40,450 nucleotides of DNA. Origin: Pilasporangium apinafurcum. Lineage: Eukaryota > Oomycota > Peronosporomycetes > Pythiales > Pythiaceae. The notes beneath the pieces were generated by a model. That model saw only the letters and a list, made by a program, of their open reading frames with translations, ran no database searches and had not been told where the DNA came from. Location: positions 1 to 40,450 of the forward strand of contig BCKE01000002.1 in NCBI GenBank assembly GCA_001600495.1. The letters run 5' to 3'. Shown piece after piece: positions 29,775 to 40,450 of the stretch. How positions within the stretch are numbered: position 1 is the first letter of the stretch; every line of letters begins with the position of its first letter. Made by a program: the position numbers and the translations under genes.

Positions 29775-30807
29775 ATAATGTAGATGAAATACTGTCCAGT
29801 ATCGCGAACAAGATCGACATTGATGCCATTGGCTCAGACGGACGCAACGCACTGCATTGGGCGTGTACGCTACATCGAACAAGTATTTGCCATATACTAC
29901 TGAAGAAAGGAGCATCTTTGAGCAAGAAAGATGTAAGAAGTACACTTACTGCAACATTAGACTTCTTAAAGTAGTTCTAATTGTTGTATGCTCACTCTAC
30001 ACGAGTGGATCAGCGAGATGGGTGGACTCCCATTCATTGGGCCAGTCGAGTGGGTAACCTAGATATTGTGAGGCTCCTCGCGAAGCATGGTGCAAACTTG
30101 AATATTAAAGATCGCTGGGGAACGACACCGTTGATGTTGACGGTTGTTGGCGAGAATAGAGAAGCTGCCGAGACCCTGATTGAATTAGGCGCCGATGTTA
30201 ATGCTCGAAATGTAAGAAGCAATATAACTAGCCATGAAAAGGGATACTGAACTGGCTGTAATGCATAGGTTTTTGGGCAAACTCCATTGATGCTCTGTAT
30301 TGAAGCTGGGACTCATTTGCACCAGCTTGGAATGGTATTTTTGACAGCAGGTGCAGATCTTTCGCTGCAAGACGTAAGTAGCATACCTTCGCAGTGTTTA
30401 TGTCTCATTTTGCTGATAATACCATCATTCATACGTTTTCTAGGCGCAAGGCATGACGTCTTTGCATTATGCTGCCTGTAATGGCAGCGTCAACCTTCTC
30501 CTGAACATGCTGCAGCTCTGTGATGCTGAGCTCGTGGAGAAACCCAATAAAGTAAGGAAATAGCCATCCCACCATAGCAGTACTCTTAATGTATTGAGTG
30601 CGTAATTAATGTGTATATGTTTTGTTTTAGTACGGAGAAACGATATTACAACTGGCAAAACTAAAGCAAACAAAAGTTTTGGCTCTCCTTCAAGATTGGC
30701 AATCCGGCGCCCCAATGGTTGCATCACATGAAGATGTCAGTAGCTCAGAAGATGACGACGACACTGAAGACACAGAAAACGATGACAGTGATGAAGATGA
30801 TGATTGA
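29775..30807 (+). CDS. Ankyrin-repeat protein with acidic C-terminus, at least five exons (5' end unresolved)
   Basis: Exons are 29775-29932, 30014-30211, 30269-30373, 30444-30551 and 30631-30807, with introns of 81, 57, 70 and 79 bp. All internal phases are 0, and the readable protein is about 248 residues. Ankyrin repeats follow each other: DGRNALHWAC, DGWTPIHWASRVGNLDIVRL, WGTTPLMLTVVGENREAAE, FGQTPLMLCIEAG and MTSLHYAACNGSVNLLLNML. The protein ends in an acidic run. The exon at 29775 enters in phase 1 and has no ATG, so a short first exon is missing from my model. A four-base exon, ATGG in CCAATGGGTTT near 29677, would fit in phase but is speculative. The gene probably acts through protein-protein contacts; no enzymatic domain is seen. 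Confidence 0.78.
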
Positions 30808-30890
30808 TTTCATGGCAGCAAAAAAATATCGGAGCAGAGAAAAGATAGTACAACACTCGAAAAAATTATCTATGGATTGATCTTTCACAC

Positions 30891-32588
30891 TTATGTGAGC
30901 TTTTCTAGAAGCAGTTTAGTACCTTTCTGCGAATCTGTTACTTTCTTCAGACTGCTCATCTGCGATTTCAACGCGGTAGAAATAGTTTTTTTCGCGTTCT
31001 TACTCGTGTGTTCTGATTCAACGAAGGCCAGCAGAACAAAACATCCGCGATTGCTCGAAGCCCATGTTGGTAGTTGATCTTTTACTGCTTTTAATAAAGC
31101 AGCACCAAATGTGGTTTCTTTGATGACACGCTGTAACGTGACGTGGGCGATAGCATCGGAATGCATTGGCTCCTCGTCCTCTTCTGTAGGCTCCGCTTGA
31201 ACAGCCTCAATTAAGCTCTCTTCAATTTCCTTGCTCGAACTACGTTTCAGGACTTCCACATATACATTACGACCTTCCTTCGAGCGCATCATAGCAACCG
31301 CATTCGCACAGCACACTTCTTCTAGTTTTGGTAACAGACCCTTCATCAATTCATCGTTACGAGACTTTGGATCCTTCCGGTAATTCACAATCAGCTGTGT
31401 TGGATCTTCAGGAGAAGGAACCATTGGAGGTGCAAGGAGATCTATATCATCGGGCGAGAGGTACTTCTTGTTTAAAGGACTAAGGAGTTGCAACAGCACT
31501 TTACTTCCGTTCGGATGCATTGCTACGGTAAACCATTTGTCGTTGAGCTCTGCGAGAATGGACTTTTGCACGAAAATCGTATCATCCATTACATCCAGGA
31601 TCCGCATGATCACCAAGTATCCACTGGGATGGTTACAAGCTTCTAAAGCCTTATCTTTCAAGCACTTGACGATACGCTTTCGGTCTTTTGGAGAGCCCAT
31701 GGAAAGGCATTTGTTGACCACGCGAGCGCCATTTCTGGTCGCCAACAGCGCGAGCGAGGCATCACGAACGTTTGTGATCATCTGCATGACATCATCATGC
31801 TCAGCATGCGACATATATTCCCACAATAAGGTCTGCACAAATGCCAAACCTAGCAATTGCTTGTCCACCATACGATTCAAGATGCTGGAGAGATTCTTGA
31901 GGATTTCATTCTTCTTTTGTGGGTTGGCTGCGAGAATGTCGCTTAAATTCTTCTTGTTTTCCGACTTAAAGTAGGCAAACTCCTTGCCGTAGAATTCCAA
32001 CTTCAAGCCGGAAAGTTGTGAAGGCTGCAAGTGCTCCTGGGCGTATTCCAGCACGTTTGCAGCGATGTTGTGTGTTCCAATCTGAACGACCTTACCAGTC
32101 ATTTGCTTCACAATAGTTGCACGATCTTGTGCGTTGCCATATTTGATCATTTTCTGCACGAGGAAGCATCCATACTGCATTTTAGACAACTCAGTAATGT
32201 GATCCTTTAGTTCCAAGATTGTTTGCGTGCGGTGATCGGGTTTGCCATACTTGAGCAACGCCTGGATGACACGTGACGCATCATGCTTCGCAGCGACGTC
32301 GTATATCTTCCCCTTGACCAATCCGAAGAGCTCTTCAACCAATGCTGCACGCTTGGCCTTTTCCACGTCGCGTTCACGAATGATATTCCAGATCTGTTTC
32401 GCGCGCGTTACCATTTCGTAGTGTGGACGGTGCATTGCTCGCTGCTTTTTGGAAAATTTCTGGTCCATAAATGACTTCTTCGAGTTCATCTCTGCGGTTG
32501 ATGCAGTCCGCTTTTTCGCATTGAAGCCATTACCAGCGTTGTGCCCATGGTTCCCAACGCTTGCTCCTTGTTTGTTGTTACCAGCCAT
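30891..32588 (-). CDS. PUM3: Pumilio-family protein, PUM3/Puf6 type
   Basis: 565 residues, single exon, start at ATG 32588. PUM3/Puf6 proteins have eleven Puf-like repeats in an L shape, bind RNA with little sequence specificity, and act in the nucleolus in 60S ribosome and 7S rRNA processing. The sequence has a basic N-terminus (KKSFMDQKFSKKQRAMHRPH) and a helix EMVTRAKQIWNIIRERD. Puf repeats follow: AAKHDASRVIQALLKYG, MQYGCFLVQKMIKYG, THNIAANVLEYA, TRNGARVVNKCLSMGSPKDR, HPSGYLVIMRILDVMDD and HPNGSKVLLQLLSPLNKKYL. The last third corresponds to the CPL domain, ending in DSQKGTKLLLEKL. It is convergent with the ankyrin gene, with 83 bp between their ends. Confidence 0.92.
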   Translation of the reverse strand: MAGNNKQGASVGNHGHNAGNGFNAKKRTASTAEMNSKKSFMDQKFSKKQRAMHRPHYEMVTRAKQIWNIIRERDVEKAKRAALVEELFGLVKGKIYDVAAKHDASRVIQALLKYGKPDHRTQTILELKDHITELSKMQYGCFLVQKMIKYGNAQDRATIVKQMTGKVVQIGTHNIAANVLEYAQEHLQPSQLSGLKLEFYGKEFAYFKSENKKNLSDILAANPQKKNEILKNLSSILNRMVDKQLLGLAFVQTLLWEYMSHAEHDDVMQMITNVRDASLALLATRNGARVVNKCLSMGSPKDRKRIVKCLKDKALEACNHPSGYLVIMRILDVMDDTIFVQKSILAELNDKWFTVAMHPNGSKVLLQLLSPLNKKYLSPDDIDLLAPPMVPSPEDPTQLIVNYRKDPKSRNDELMKGLLPKLEEVCCANAVAMMRSKEGRNVYVEVLKRSSSKEIEESLIEAVQAEPTEEDEEPMHSDAIAHVTLQRVIKETTFGAALLKAVKDQLPTWASSNRGCFVLLAFVESEHTSKNAKKTISTALKSQMSSLKKVTDSQKGTKLLLEKLT

Positions 32589-33298
32589 TCCGATGCCTCT
32601 TCGTCACGCCCAATGTGGATCTAAACGACTGACTTTGTCCTTTCAGATTATTTGTGCTCCTGTTCCCGCCACCAGTCAAACTCGCGACTACAACCCCGCA
32701 TTATACAATATTTAGTATTAGTCATACTATTTATTTTTAATTACTCTAATTTATGTATTAATACATGTGAATGATCCTCTAATAGTCAATATTGCACCTC
32801 ATCAAACGAGGAGTGTTGGTCGCTAGAAGTGCTGAATTAGATGTCAGTCGTAATGAAGCTTGCTGCTGGACGCGACGGTGATGTAGTGTTGTAGATCGTT
32901 CTATAATGCTTCTGTGTGAAGGCTAATGGATCCCAGAGGTAGAGCAGAGGACGGAAATAAAGAAACTTTTGTGTCGCCGAGCAAACTGTCGATAAAAGAA
33001 CTCTTGCTGGTGATCTGACTGAGGACAGAGATGGATGAGTTATCAAGCAGCTTCTCTAGCGCATATTCAAGCAAGGATATCGTATAGGCCTTTCTAGGAG
33101 AGATAGATGCGGATTTGGTTAATGGATTGATGGTGCGGAATGGGTGGAAAACTCAGTTGTGTTGGTGGTACACTATCGTTGTGGTGATCTGATGCGCTTT
33201 CCGTGTGCGCGGCTCGACTGGGACCGGTACTGCTGTCTAACTAGCTAAAAACGCAAGTGACTAGACAACGCGACTATGATTACCTGGGTCTATTGGTG
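32589..33298. other. Intergenic region upstream of PUM3
   Basis: About 700 bp, AT-rich between 32700 and 32800. It holds the PUM3 promoter at its left end. No supported gene: a small minus-strand ORF at 32837-33046 has no recognisable features. Confidence 0.35.
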
Positions 33299-33736
33299 AT
33301 GAGAAGAAGAGACGTTTTTCTGGTGATCTCGATGATGTCAATTGCGTCGATATTCGACCTGGTCTGTTATCTTGATTGTCATAATCTTTCTGGCGGATCG
33401 AGAGATGCACAGCAGAAGGATGTAGTTTCTGTCACTCATGGATATACTGCTATCGATGGACATCAGTGCAGCTCAATGTATCAGAAACAGCGTGAATGTC
33501 GCCCAAATTATTGTCCATACTGCCGCATATCTGAGCTAATGGATAAGCGTGGCTTAGAGTGTACAAATTCCTGTTCACGTTGGCGTGGATTCGGTCATTA
33601 TCTCGTGATAGGCCATTGGATTATGAAGCATGCATATATGCCAGTCACACTATGTTCCTCTACAAGATGCAACCAAGAATTATGGTCAAGTACAGATCAC
33701 ATATTCGTGGTGCATTCACCTACATTACCGTTGTGA
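33299..33736 (+). CDS. Possible small secreted Cys-rich protein (candidate effector, weak)
   Basis: An ORF of 145 codons from ATG 33299. The N-terminus MRRRDVFLVISMMSIASIFD reads as a signal peptide (basic start, hydrophobic core). The mature part carries ten Cys in about 120 residues, including CRPNYCPYC and CTNSCSRW. Plant-pathogenic oomycetes secrete many small Cys-rich proteins, and such genes often sit in gene-poor stretches like this one. There is no RXLR, CRN or CHxC motif, the surrounding DNA is degenerate, and coding text may continue in another frame to 33906. A chance ORF or a broken gene is a real alternative. Confidence 0.35.
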   Translation: MRRRDVFLVISMMSIASIFDLVCYLDCHNLSGGSRDAQQKDVVSVTHGYTAIDGHQCSSMYQKQRECRPNYCPYCRISELMDKRGLECTNSCSRWRGFGHYLVIGHWIMKHAYMPVTLCSSTRCNQELWSSTDHIFVVHSPTLPL

Positions 33737-34189
33737 ATAGAATATGGGAAACCTGTGGTGATGCTATTATGAACTCGGACCACCAAGATGAGCAAAAACA
33801 CGAAGAGCGAAATCGCTGTCAATTCAGTATTGAACTGGTTTTGGTCGATGCTATATTGTACAAGCTAATATTATGCATAGTGGTCGTCACTCAAGTCCAT
33901 TCTTGAAGTTTTTACGACTGAAACAGAAATGGCTTGATATTGAGAGCTGCTACGTTCATATTGATTACCGTCTATGTTCGTTGAGACCTGCTAGTTTCAG
34001 AACGCTCTCGCTTGAAATGTTCTATCGTGATGATTATTGAGAGGAGGGTTAAAGCTGACGTATCTGTGCTGCATTGGAACTATACTTTACTATATGAACA
34101 GTCGCGGCTTTTCACTGGGAGAATAGGAACCCAGTGTGGACATCTTCTTGACTCGTGATCAACCACAAGTGCTATCTATCGAAAGCAGC
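33737..34189. other. Intergenic region upstream of IFT140
   Basis: Contains the IFT140 promoter. A second ORF (33559-33906) overlaps the end of the Cys-rich ORF in another frame; I cannot tell whether it belongs to it. No further gene is seen. Confidence 0.35.
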
Positions 34190-37100
34190 ATGTGTGCATT
34201 ATTTTACGATTACAATGTGCAACTCCCATCAAACCATCGCCAAATCTGCTCGGTATGGGGCGAATCAGTTCCGGTTCTTGCAGTTGGATTGGACAACAAG
34301 GAGGCGCATTTTTTCACAGATGAGGTCAGTAGGAGTTCCATGTATCAATCTTGCTTTGAGAAATGTATTGTAATGCAGTGATAATCAAATATGCAGGGTG
34401 AGAAAATACCGGGGGCTGAAGTATATTCCCGCGGAGCAGATATTGTGGCAATGGCATGGCAGCCACGAGGAGGGGCTCTGGCTGTGGGTTGGAGTGATGG
34501 TATGTGGTGCATGCCGTATAATGAAGATACGAGAGATGGGCTAAGAGCTCATCTGTGCGTTGATAGGAATGGTTTCGTTATGGGTTTATAAAGAGAGTTT
34601 AGCTCGGGAGGTGAATTCCCCACATTCTGGTCGTGTGGGTCTGCTAAGATGGGCGCCTACCGGAAATCGTCTTATCTCAGCTGATGAGAACGGTGTCTTT
34701 GCAGTATGGAAGGTTGATAATCGATGCCAGCTATCTCTTAGTACACAGTATACACGTCAAGGTAGCATTACGCATTGTGCGTTCGCCACAAGTGCGCCGA
34801 AGAGAGATAAATCCAAAAGCAGGTAAGACGATGCATATCTCTTTCTTTATTTGTACTCTATCCTTCTTGACTTGTCTCATCGTGCTCCTTGTATAGCGAT
34901 TCTTTCGCTCAACAAGCGTGCCCTCAGTTTTTCTTCGGCGGAGAGATTGGATCTGTTCACTATGCAGATGACTTGGGACATATATCAGATATACATGTTC
35001 TGAATCATGCCATTGATTCAATGATGTTTTACGAAGAGCAAAATCGGCTGATTGTGATCACACGAGCCCTACAACTCGTTGTGTTCCAAGTTAGTGTTAC
35101 AGACGGAACGGTAAAGCCTGTTGTGAAGGTGAAACTTAGTGTCGCTGGAGATGGCAGTCTTCATGAAACGAAATGGGCAGGCCCTGGTCTTTTGGCCATC
35201 GCATCGGGAGAACCACTCGTTCGATTTTGGAATATCCAGGCAGAGGAGAACAGCGTGCTAACATTACCAAAGTCTGGAACGCTCACGTATCAAGTGAATA
35301 GTATCGACTTTTCACCGCGCAAACGTATCATAGTTGCAGGAACTGCCCAAGGACTCATCTTCTTTTGGAGATGCACTTCTATTGTGGATAATAGCCATGG
35401 CGGATCGCCGATAACCTCATACCGTTGGGATCTTATATATTCGACTGAAGTAGGTCGTGCTATTACTCGAATTGGCTGGAGTAATGTCTATTCGACTCTG
35501 TATGCGAATACTGCTGACGGTGTCGTTGTCCTTCATGAAGGAAACATGCAAAGAGTTCTGTGTGGAGACACTGCCATCATTCAGACTCGGCCAATGACGG
35601 TATCCATCGAGAAATTTCGTGATGGAACTATTACGCAGTCCACGTTGGACTCATCACTCCGTGTAAAAGGACTTTCCCATGATGGAGTATCGGTTGTTAT
35701 TTGGAACGGTTCAAAAGCAGAAGTGTACGAAATGAAAGACAACGAAACCAAGCGTCTCAGCCAGTTTAAGTGCTTATCCAACTCTATGGTTCTTCGTGGT
35801 GATTCCATATATCGTACCAGCGGTAACCACGTTGAGATTTGCAACATGCAAGGCGTGGTAAAGAATACCATTTCCTTTACAGAAGCCGAGGGGAAACCAG
35901 CGCTGCTATCGTTGCAAAACAAATTTCTCGCTGTTGGAACGGATTGTGGGTTAGTCCGTGTGTTTGATTTATCTCGGCGCGATCCAAAAGCCATTGGTAG
36001 CATGGGAAATTTTCTGGAATCATATGGAGATGAAACGAAGAATTTTATGATGCGTGCGATTTGTGTAAATACGGATGGAACACGAGTCGGTATTCTTGCC
36101 GAACGACTTGAGGGGGCATTGAAAGTTCGGATACCAGTCAACAAATTGTTTCTCTTTCAAACGGATCTCAATATTTTTCAGCAATACGATTTCGGGATGC
36201 ATCGTTATCCTAATTCCATTTTCTTTGATCCCCAGGAGCCACGTTTGCTCGCCTGTGAGACAACCAAAGACAAACAAGATACCTCATCGGCTGTAGGGAC
36301 ATCCTCTGGGATGCGTGAACCCCAATCCGATGATTTAAGCAGTGCAGCAGGCGCCAATACTAGAGGAAATGCGGTTACTGACAAAGAGATTACGATCCTG
36401 TTTGCATCAAACGATCATGGTTTGCTGATGCAAGATAGTTTCGATATGGAGTTAAAGTACAGTGCCTTGCTTGGCATTCAAGTGCCACGAATCTACCTCA
36501 TCGCTCAGATAAAAAATAGGAATAGTAATGACCCAACAATTACTGCCCAGAATAGTAGCTCGAATATCGACAGCTTTTCCAAAAGTTCAGCCGCTTCTGG
36601 TAGTGACACGGTCAGCTATTTACGCACCAAGATAATGCGTGACTTTATCGGGCTCGACAAAGTAAATGACACGGCACGACAGGCGCTCATCGATTTCTGC
36701 TATTACATGACTATTGGCAATATGGATGAAGCATATCGATCTGTAAAACTTATCGAAAATCCGTCCGTGTGGGAGAATATGGCGCGGATGTGTGTGAAGA
36801 CAAAACGTTTGGATGTCGCAGAAGTTTGCTTAGGCAATATGGGACATGCTCGTGGTGCTGCAGCGGTGCAGGAGGTAAAGAAGGAACCTCAACTTGAGGT
36901 CCCAATCGCCACGGTAGCGATTCAACTGGGCCTGCGTGATGATGCAGCACGTTTATATCGAGAATGTGGGCGATATGACTTACTAAACAAGTTATACCAA
37001 GCGAGTGGATTTTGGCAAAAAGCCGTAGATGTTGCAGAGAAGCGTGATCGTATTCACTTAAAGACGACGCATTATGCGCTTGCTCAGCATTATGAGGAGA

Positions 37101-38848
37101 TGGGTGAGATTAAAGAAGCAATGGAAGCATACGAGGATGCGGGTACGCACCAAAAGGATATTCCGCGTATGCTTTTTAAGTTGGGGAAGCTTGATTTGTT
37201 GCAGAAGTACATCTCAACGTCTAAAGATCGTGATCTAATGATATGGTGGGCTCAGTTCCAGGAAAGTCAAGGTAATTTTGACTACGCGATTGAGAACTAC
37301 GAAAAGGCGAAAGATTATTTGTCTATCGTTCGCGTCTTATGCTTTAAAAAAGATTTTCTTGGAGCAGCGAAAGTGGTCAAATCCAGCGGTAATCGTGCGG
37401 CGGCGTATCATTTGGCGAGGCAATTTGAAGCTCATGACGATATTCAAAGTGCCATTCATTTCTTTGCCACCGGTGGATGCTACAACCATGCTATTCGCTT
37501 AGCGAAGGAACATCGCATGGACTCAGATTTGATGAGCTTTGCACTGTTGAGCAAGCCTAGCGATATGTTGGAGTGTGCAGCATATTTTGAAGAGCGGCAT
37601 GAGATGGAAAAAGCGGTTCAACTTTATCAAAAAGGAGGCAATGTTGCGAAAGCCTTGGACTTATGCTTCCAAGCGCAATTGTTTGAGGAATTGCATCATC
37701 TGACAGATGAACTCGGTTCAAGCAATACGTCACCGGCAATCTTAAAGAAATGCGCCGATTTCTTCATTGCCAATGGTCATTATGCTAAGGCTGTGCATCT
37801 ATGCTTGATTGGTAATCGTATTGCCGAAGCGTTGGATGTGTGTATGCAACATAGTGTCAAGGTCACGGAAGAAATGGCTGAGAAAATGACCCTACCAAAG
37901 GACGACAAAGACTCTGGCACTAGCGACAAAATGCAACAGAAAAGGCGAACGGACATATTACTCAAGCTGGCAAAGTGCTGCAAGCAGCAAGGATCTTACC
38001 ATCTCGCCACTAAAAAATACACTCAGGCTGGTGACAAATTAAAAGCCATGAAATGTCTACTCAAGTCGGGTGACACTGAGAAAGTAGTATTTTTTGCCAA
38101 TGTGTCTCGCAATAATGAGATTTTCATCCTTGCCGCCAATTATTTGCAAAATCTCGACTGGCGCAATGACTCGGATATCATGAAAAACATTGTTGGATTT
38201 TATTCGAAGGCACGAGCGTTTGAACAGTTGGCCGGTTTTTACAATGCTTGTGCACAGGTGGAGATTGAAGAATATCGAGATTATGAGAAAGCGGTCGGAG
38301 CGCTTCAAGAGGCGATTAAAGTACTTTCTAAGTCCCGAGCCGAGACGAAAGATCATATGATAAAGACATACGAGACACGAATCCTCTTGATTGAGCAATT
38401 TATCATGGCGCGACAGCAAATGAAGCACAATCCGACAGAAATGGAGCATATTGTGCTGAAATTGCTGGAAGAACCCGGAATTGAGGAAGCAATTCGAGTT
38501 GGCGATGCATACGGGATGCTAGTGGAGGCATATTACCACATGGGGGACTTGAGGAAAAGCGTCGAGGTAATGGAAACAATGAAAAAAAAGGGGTTGATGG
38601 TGAAGACGTATATTGATGCACGTCTCATGCACGACGTGCATCAGAGACTGGGTATGGCTGGCGACGCTGCGTCGGAAAGGCGTGGGAAGGCTATGCAACG
38701 CGAACACAAAATGGGCAATGAAGATGACGAAGATGACGACAGACACGATGGTCAAATGGGTCCTGGATCTGGACGTGGAGCTAGTCCAAGTCAGCGCGAC
38801 GACAATGACGAAGACGAAATGGAAGAAGACATTGCAGAGGATGATTGA
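34190..38848 (+). CDS. IFT140: Intraflagellar transport protein 140 (IFT-A complex), four exons
   Basis: Core subunit of the IFT-A complex, needed for retrograde transport and membrane-protein entry in flagella. Exons are 34190-34324, 34397-34499, 34567-34822 and 34897-38848. Introns are 72, 67 and 74 bp, in phases 0, 1 and 2. The protein is 1,481 residues, close to the human length. I chose ATG 34190 because it begins MCALFYDYNVQLP, matching the conserved start of IFT140 (ALYYDHQIEAP in human). WD40 propellers fill the N-terminal half; a TPR-like solenoid fills the C-terminal half with long conserved blocks, for example VWENMARMCVKTKRLDVAEV, VCLGNMGHARGAA, KQQGSYHLATKKYTQAGDKL and LKAMKCLLKSGDTEK. 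The C-terminus is acidic. Its last 85 bp are duplicated at 22443-22527. Confidence 0.97.
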
Positions 38849-40450
38849 GTATGTCACAGGAATGTATGTGTCACGAATGTGCTGTAGGCAGTTTGCACAT
38901 CCATTTACGTTGAATTCCCATGTTTGCATCCATCCTTCCTGTGCCAACTTGACACTTTTGACAGTTATATAATGTTTAGTGAATGGACGCCAAAGTCAAC
39001 GACCATTCAGCGACAAGTATCAGATATAGTTGTCTCCAAGTGTCGTGATGCACGAAGACACAAATGGAATGTGCAGAGTGGAGGGAAGATGCAGGAAGAG
39101 GAAGTTGTGATGAGAGAGTCGATGGATCTTCTCCAAGTGACATTCCAACTTGTGCAAATGGTGATGGATCCACTCAGTCCGCGGAAGAATCAGCAACCTC
39201 AACACCACCTCGCAACGCATTGTTTGAGATGAATATGAAGACACCCTATCTCACGTGTTCTCGATGTAACAGCGTCACATTCGTCAATGTACTCCGTATA
39301 CGCCCCAAGGATGACCAACCAGACGTCACGCGCCTGCAGGAATATGAGCAATTGCCAGTCTGTTCTGGTTGTGGCAGCACCAAGTACCTTCGTGCGGGAG
39401 TCGTGAGTTTCCAGGACAAGATCGAAGAGGAGCAAAGAGCTATTAAGGAGTTTGAGCGGAAGCGTCTTCCAGCGACCGCATTGATTCAGCGGATCGCGCG
39501 CGGGTTTCTTGGTCGACTGGAGTTTCAACGTCGAAAAGTGGAACGCGAGCGATACATTCTCAAGATCAATCGTTCGGCGACGCAGATACAGACGCGTATC
39601 CGAGGTATGCAAGCTCGTCGTCGAACAATTATTGAACGCTGCTTGCTGCTGATCAAGACAATGCATCCTAGTATTCTCAGCTACGCATTGACGGCAAGAC
39701 CAGACCAACCACCAGTGTTTTGGTACGATAACCCTGGAGAGCGTAACATTTTGTTCTGGAACTATCGTGAATTTGTGCGTCGCTCTGGAGGACGACCACC
39801 GCTGATCAAGGTAGAGCAAAACCTGATTGAGATCACGAAACGAATGTTGATGCGCGAACATGAACTGGTGAGTCGAATCCAGTCGATTTGGCGTGGACTG
39901 ACGACACGCATAGTGTTTCAAGATTTCAAACGGCAGAAGGCGTGGCTGAAGGGAATCCAGCAGTCGCCTGCAATCAAAATCCAGCGCTTGTTTCGAGGTC
40001 ATACAAGTCGCAAACGGTGCAAGGCGCTGAAGGTAACGAATAAGTATCCGCAGCAACTGGAGTGGTATCGTCAGGAAATGGACGCACGTGATAAGCCAGA
40101 AAAAACCAAGGCATATCGCTCGCGATTACTGAGCAAGTATAGACTAGAATATCAAGTGGGGAAGACAATGCGCATGTTGGCGATGCAAGACCAGTCGGCA
40201 AGTTTACAACAAAAAACCGAAAAAGTTGATGCAAAAACTCGTATGCTCACCCAACCTTCATCAAAGATAAACACTCCCCAGTCAGCAGTGGTAGAGTCAT
40301 GCAAAACGATGCTGACCACGTCAGTAACTACAGCTGAACTGGATGTGGATTTTCACAACTTGGAACAGCTTTCTCTGAATACCAATCGCAGGCGTTTTGC
40401 TGATATCAAACGCCAAATTGACATGAAGAAGAATCGTGTTCGTGGTCCAC
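38764..40450 (+). repeat. Right arm of the large inverted repeat (continues past the window)
   Basis: Reverse complement of 20841-22527. It starts inside the last IFT140 codons at TGGATCTGGACG, and to the left of that the two sequences are unrelated. The match is still perfect at the last base of the window, so the true length is larger than 1,687 bp. Because IFT140 is intact here and only a stub on the left, this arm is the original locus. Confidence 0.93.
39064..40450 (+). CDS. Zinc-ribbon and IQ-motif protein, right copy (3' partial)
   Basis: Same protein as the left copy at 20761-22227: start ATG at 39064, two CxxC pairs, four IQ motifs. The frame is open to the last base of the window (about 462 codons), so the 3' end is outside. 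It starts 215 bp after the IFT140 stop on the same strand. As this is the ancestral location, its full length and C-terminus may differ from those of the left copy, whose final 26 codons cannot be compared here. Confidence 0.78.
   Translation, partial: MECAEWREDAGRGSCDERVDGSSPSDIPTCANGDGSTQSAEESATSTPPRNALFEMNMKTPYLTCSRCNSVTFVNVLRIRPKDDQPDVTRLQEYEQLPVCSGCGSTKYLRAGVVSFQDKIEEEQRAIKEFERKRLPATALIQRIARGFLGRLEFQRRKVERERYILKINRSATQIQTRIRGMQARRRTIIERCLLLIKTMHPSILSYALTARPDQPPVFWYDNPGERNILFWNYREFVRRSGGRPPLIKVEQNLIEITKRMLMREHELVSRIQSIWRGLTTRIVFQDFKRQKAWLKGIQQSPAIKIQRLFRGHTSRKRCKALKVTNKYPQQLEWYRQEMDARDKPEKTKAYRSRLLSKYRLEYQVGKTMRMLAMQDQSASLQQKTEKVDAKTRMLTQPSSKINTPQSAVVESCKTMLTTSVTTAELDVDFHNLEQLSLNTNRRRFADIKRQIDMKKNRVRGP

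Noticed and set aside
39199-40056. 285-codon ORF antisense to the IQ gene, also at 21235-22092
   Set aside because: It is the reverse strand of a gene with clear IQ and CxxC motifs; its own translation has no domain features, and it appears twice only because of the inverted repeat.
1-40450. CRISPR arrays, tRNA and rRNA genes
   Set aside because: I looked for regularly spaced direct repeats and for obvious tRNA or rRNA sequence and saw none; tRNAs could be missed by eye.

Overview
This window looks like nuclear DNA of a protist, most likely a zoospore-forming oomycete. The evidence is tightly packed genes on both strands, most introns between 57 and 83 bp with GT..AG borders, plant/stramenopile-like protein families (a plant-type RanGAP, an HSF-type factor with a diverged DNA-binding domain), and flagellar genes (IFT140, a MAK/ICK-type kinase). 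A white-rust (Albugo-like) origin is my guess; no marker here settles the genus.

Layout. 1-5.1 kb: a RanGAP gene with two RanGAP modules in one ORF, a small single-pass membrane protein, and ribosomal protein eL6 (three exons). 5.2-6.8 kb: a MAK/ICK/MOK-family kinase on the minus strand. 7.0-8.1 kb: a broken Fanzor (eukaryotic TnpB-like) gene. 8.4-15.5 kb: a seven-exon mitochondrial Obg GTPase, a divergent 2OG-Fe(II) oxygenase, the spliceosomal protein PRP31 and a DEAD-box helicase. 15.5-17.2 kb: gene-poor, AT-rich, holding a 723-bp element with inverted repeats and a TTA target duplication. 17.2-24.7 kb: an unidentified protein, a p24/TMED cargo receptor, a decayed coiled-coil gene, one copy of a zinc-ribbon/IQ-motif gene, and a C69-type peptidase with a C-terminal membrane anchor. 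24.7-27.2 kb: decayed transposon DNA, including an IS607-like remnant in which pieces of a serine-recombinase TnpA and a TnpB lie in order on the same strand. 27.2-40.45 kb: an HSF-type factor, a four-TM claudin-like protein, an ankyrin protein, a PUM3/Puf6-type Pumilio protein, a possible secreted Cys-rich ORF, IFT140 (four exons), and a second copy of the IQ gene that runs off the end.

Two things stand out. First, 20841-22527 and 38764-40450 form an inverted repeat of at least 1,687 bp: every pair of positions sums to 61291, with no indel at any anchor I compared. The left copy carries a truncated IFT140 tail, so the right copy is ancestral. This is either a very recent inverted duplication or an assembly fold-back. 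Second, two different fossils of the TnpB/Fanzor RNA-guided nuclease family lie within 18 kb of each other. One is a eukaryotic Fanzor with RuvC-II, zinc finger and RuvC-III still readable. The other is an IS607-type TnpA-TnpB remnant with a perfect hairpin near its TnpB 3' end, where TnpB elements encode their guide-RNA scaffold.

The multi-exon models (eL6, Obg, p24, four-TM, ankyrin, IFT140) were built by hand from reading frame, splice sites and family conservation. Their phases close without stops, apart from the ankyrin 5' end, which stays unresolved.
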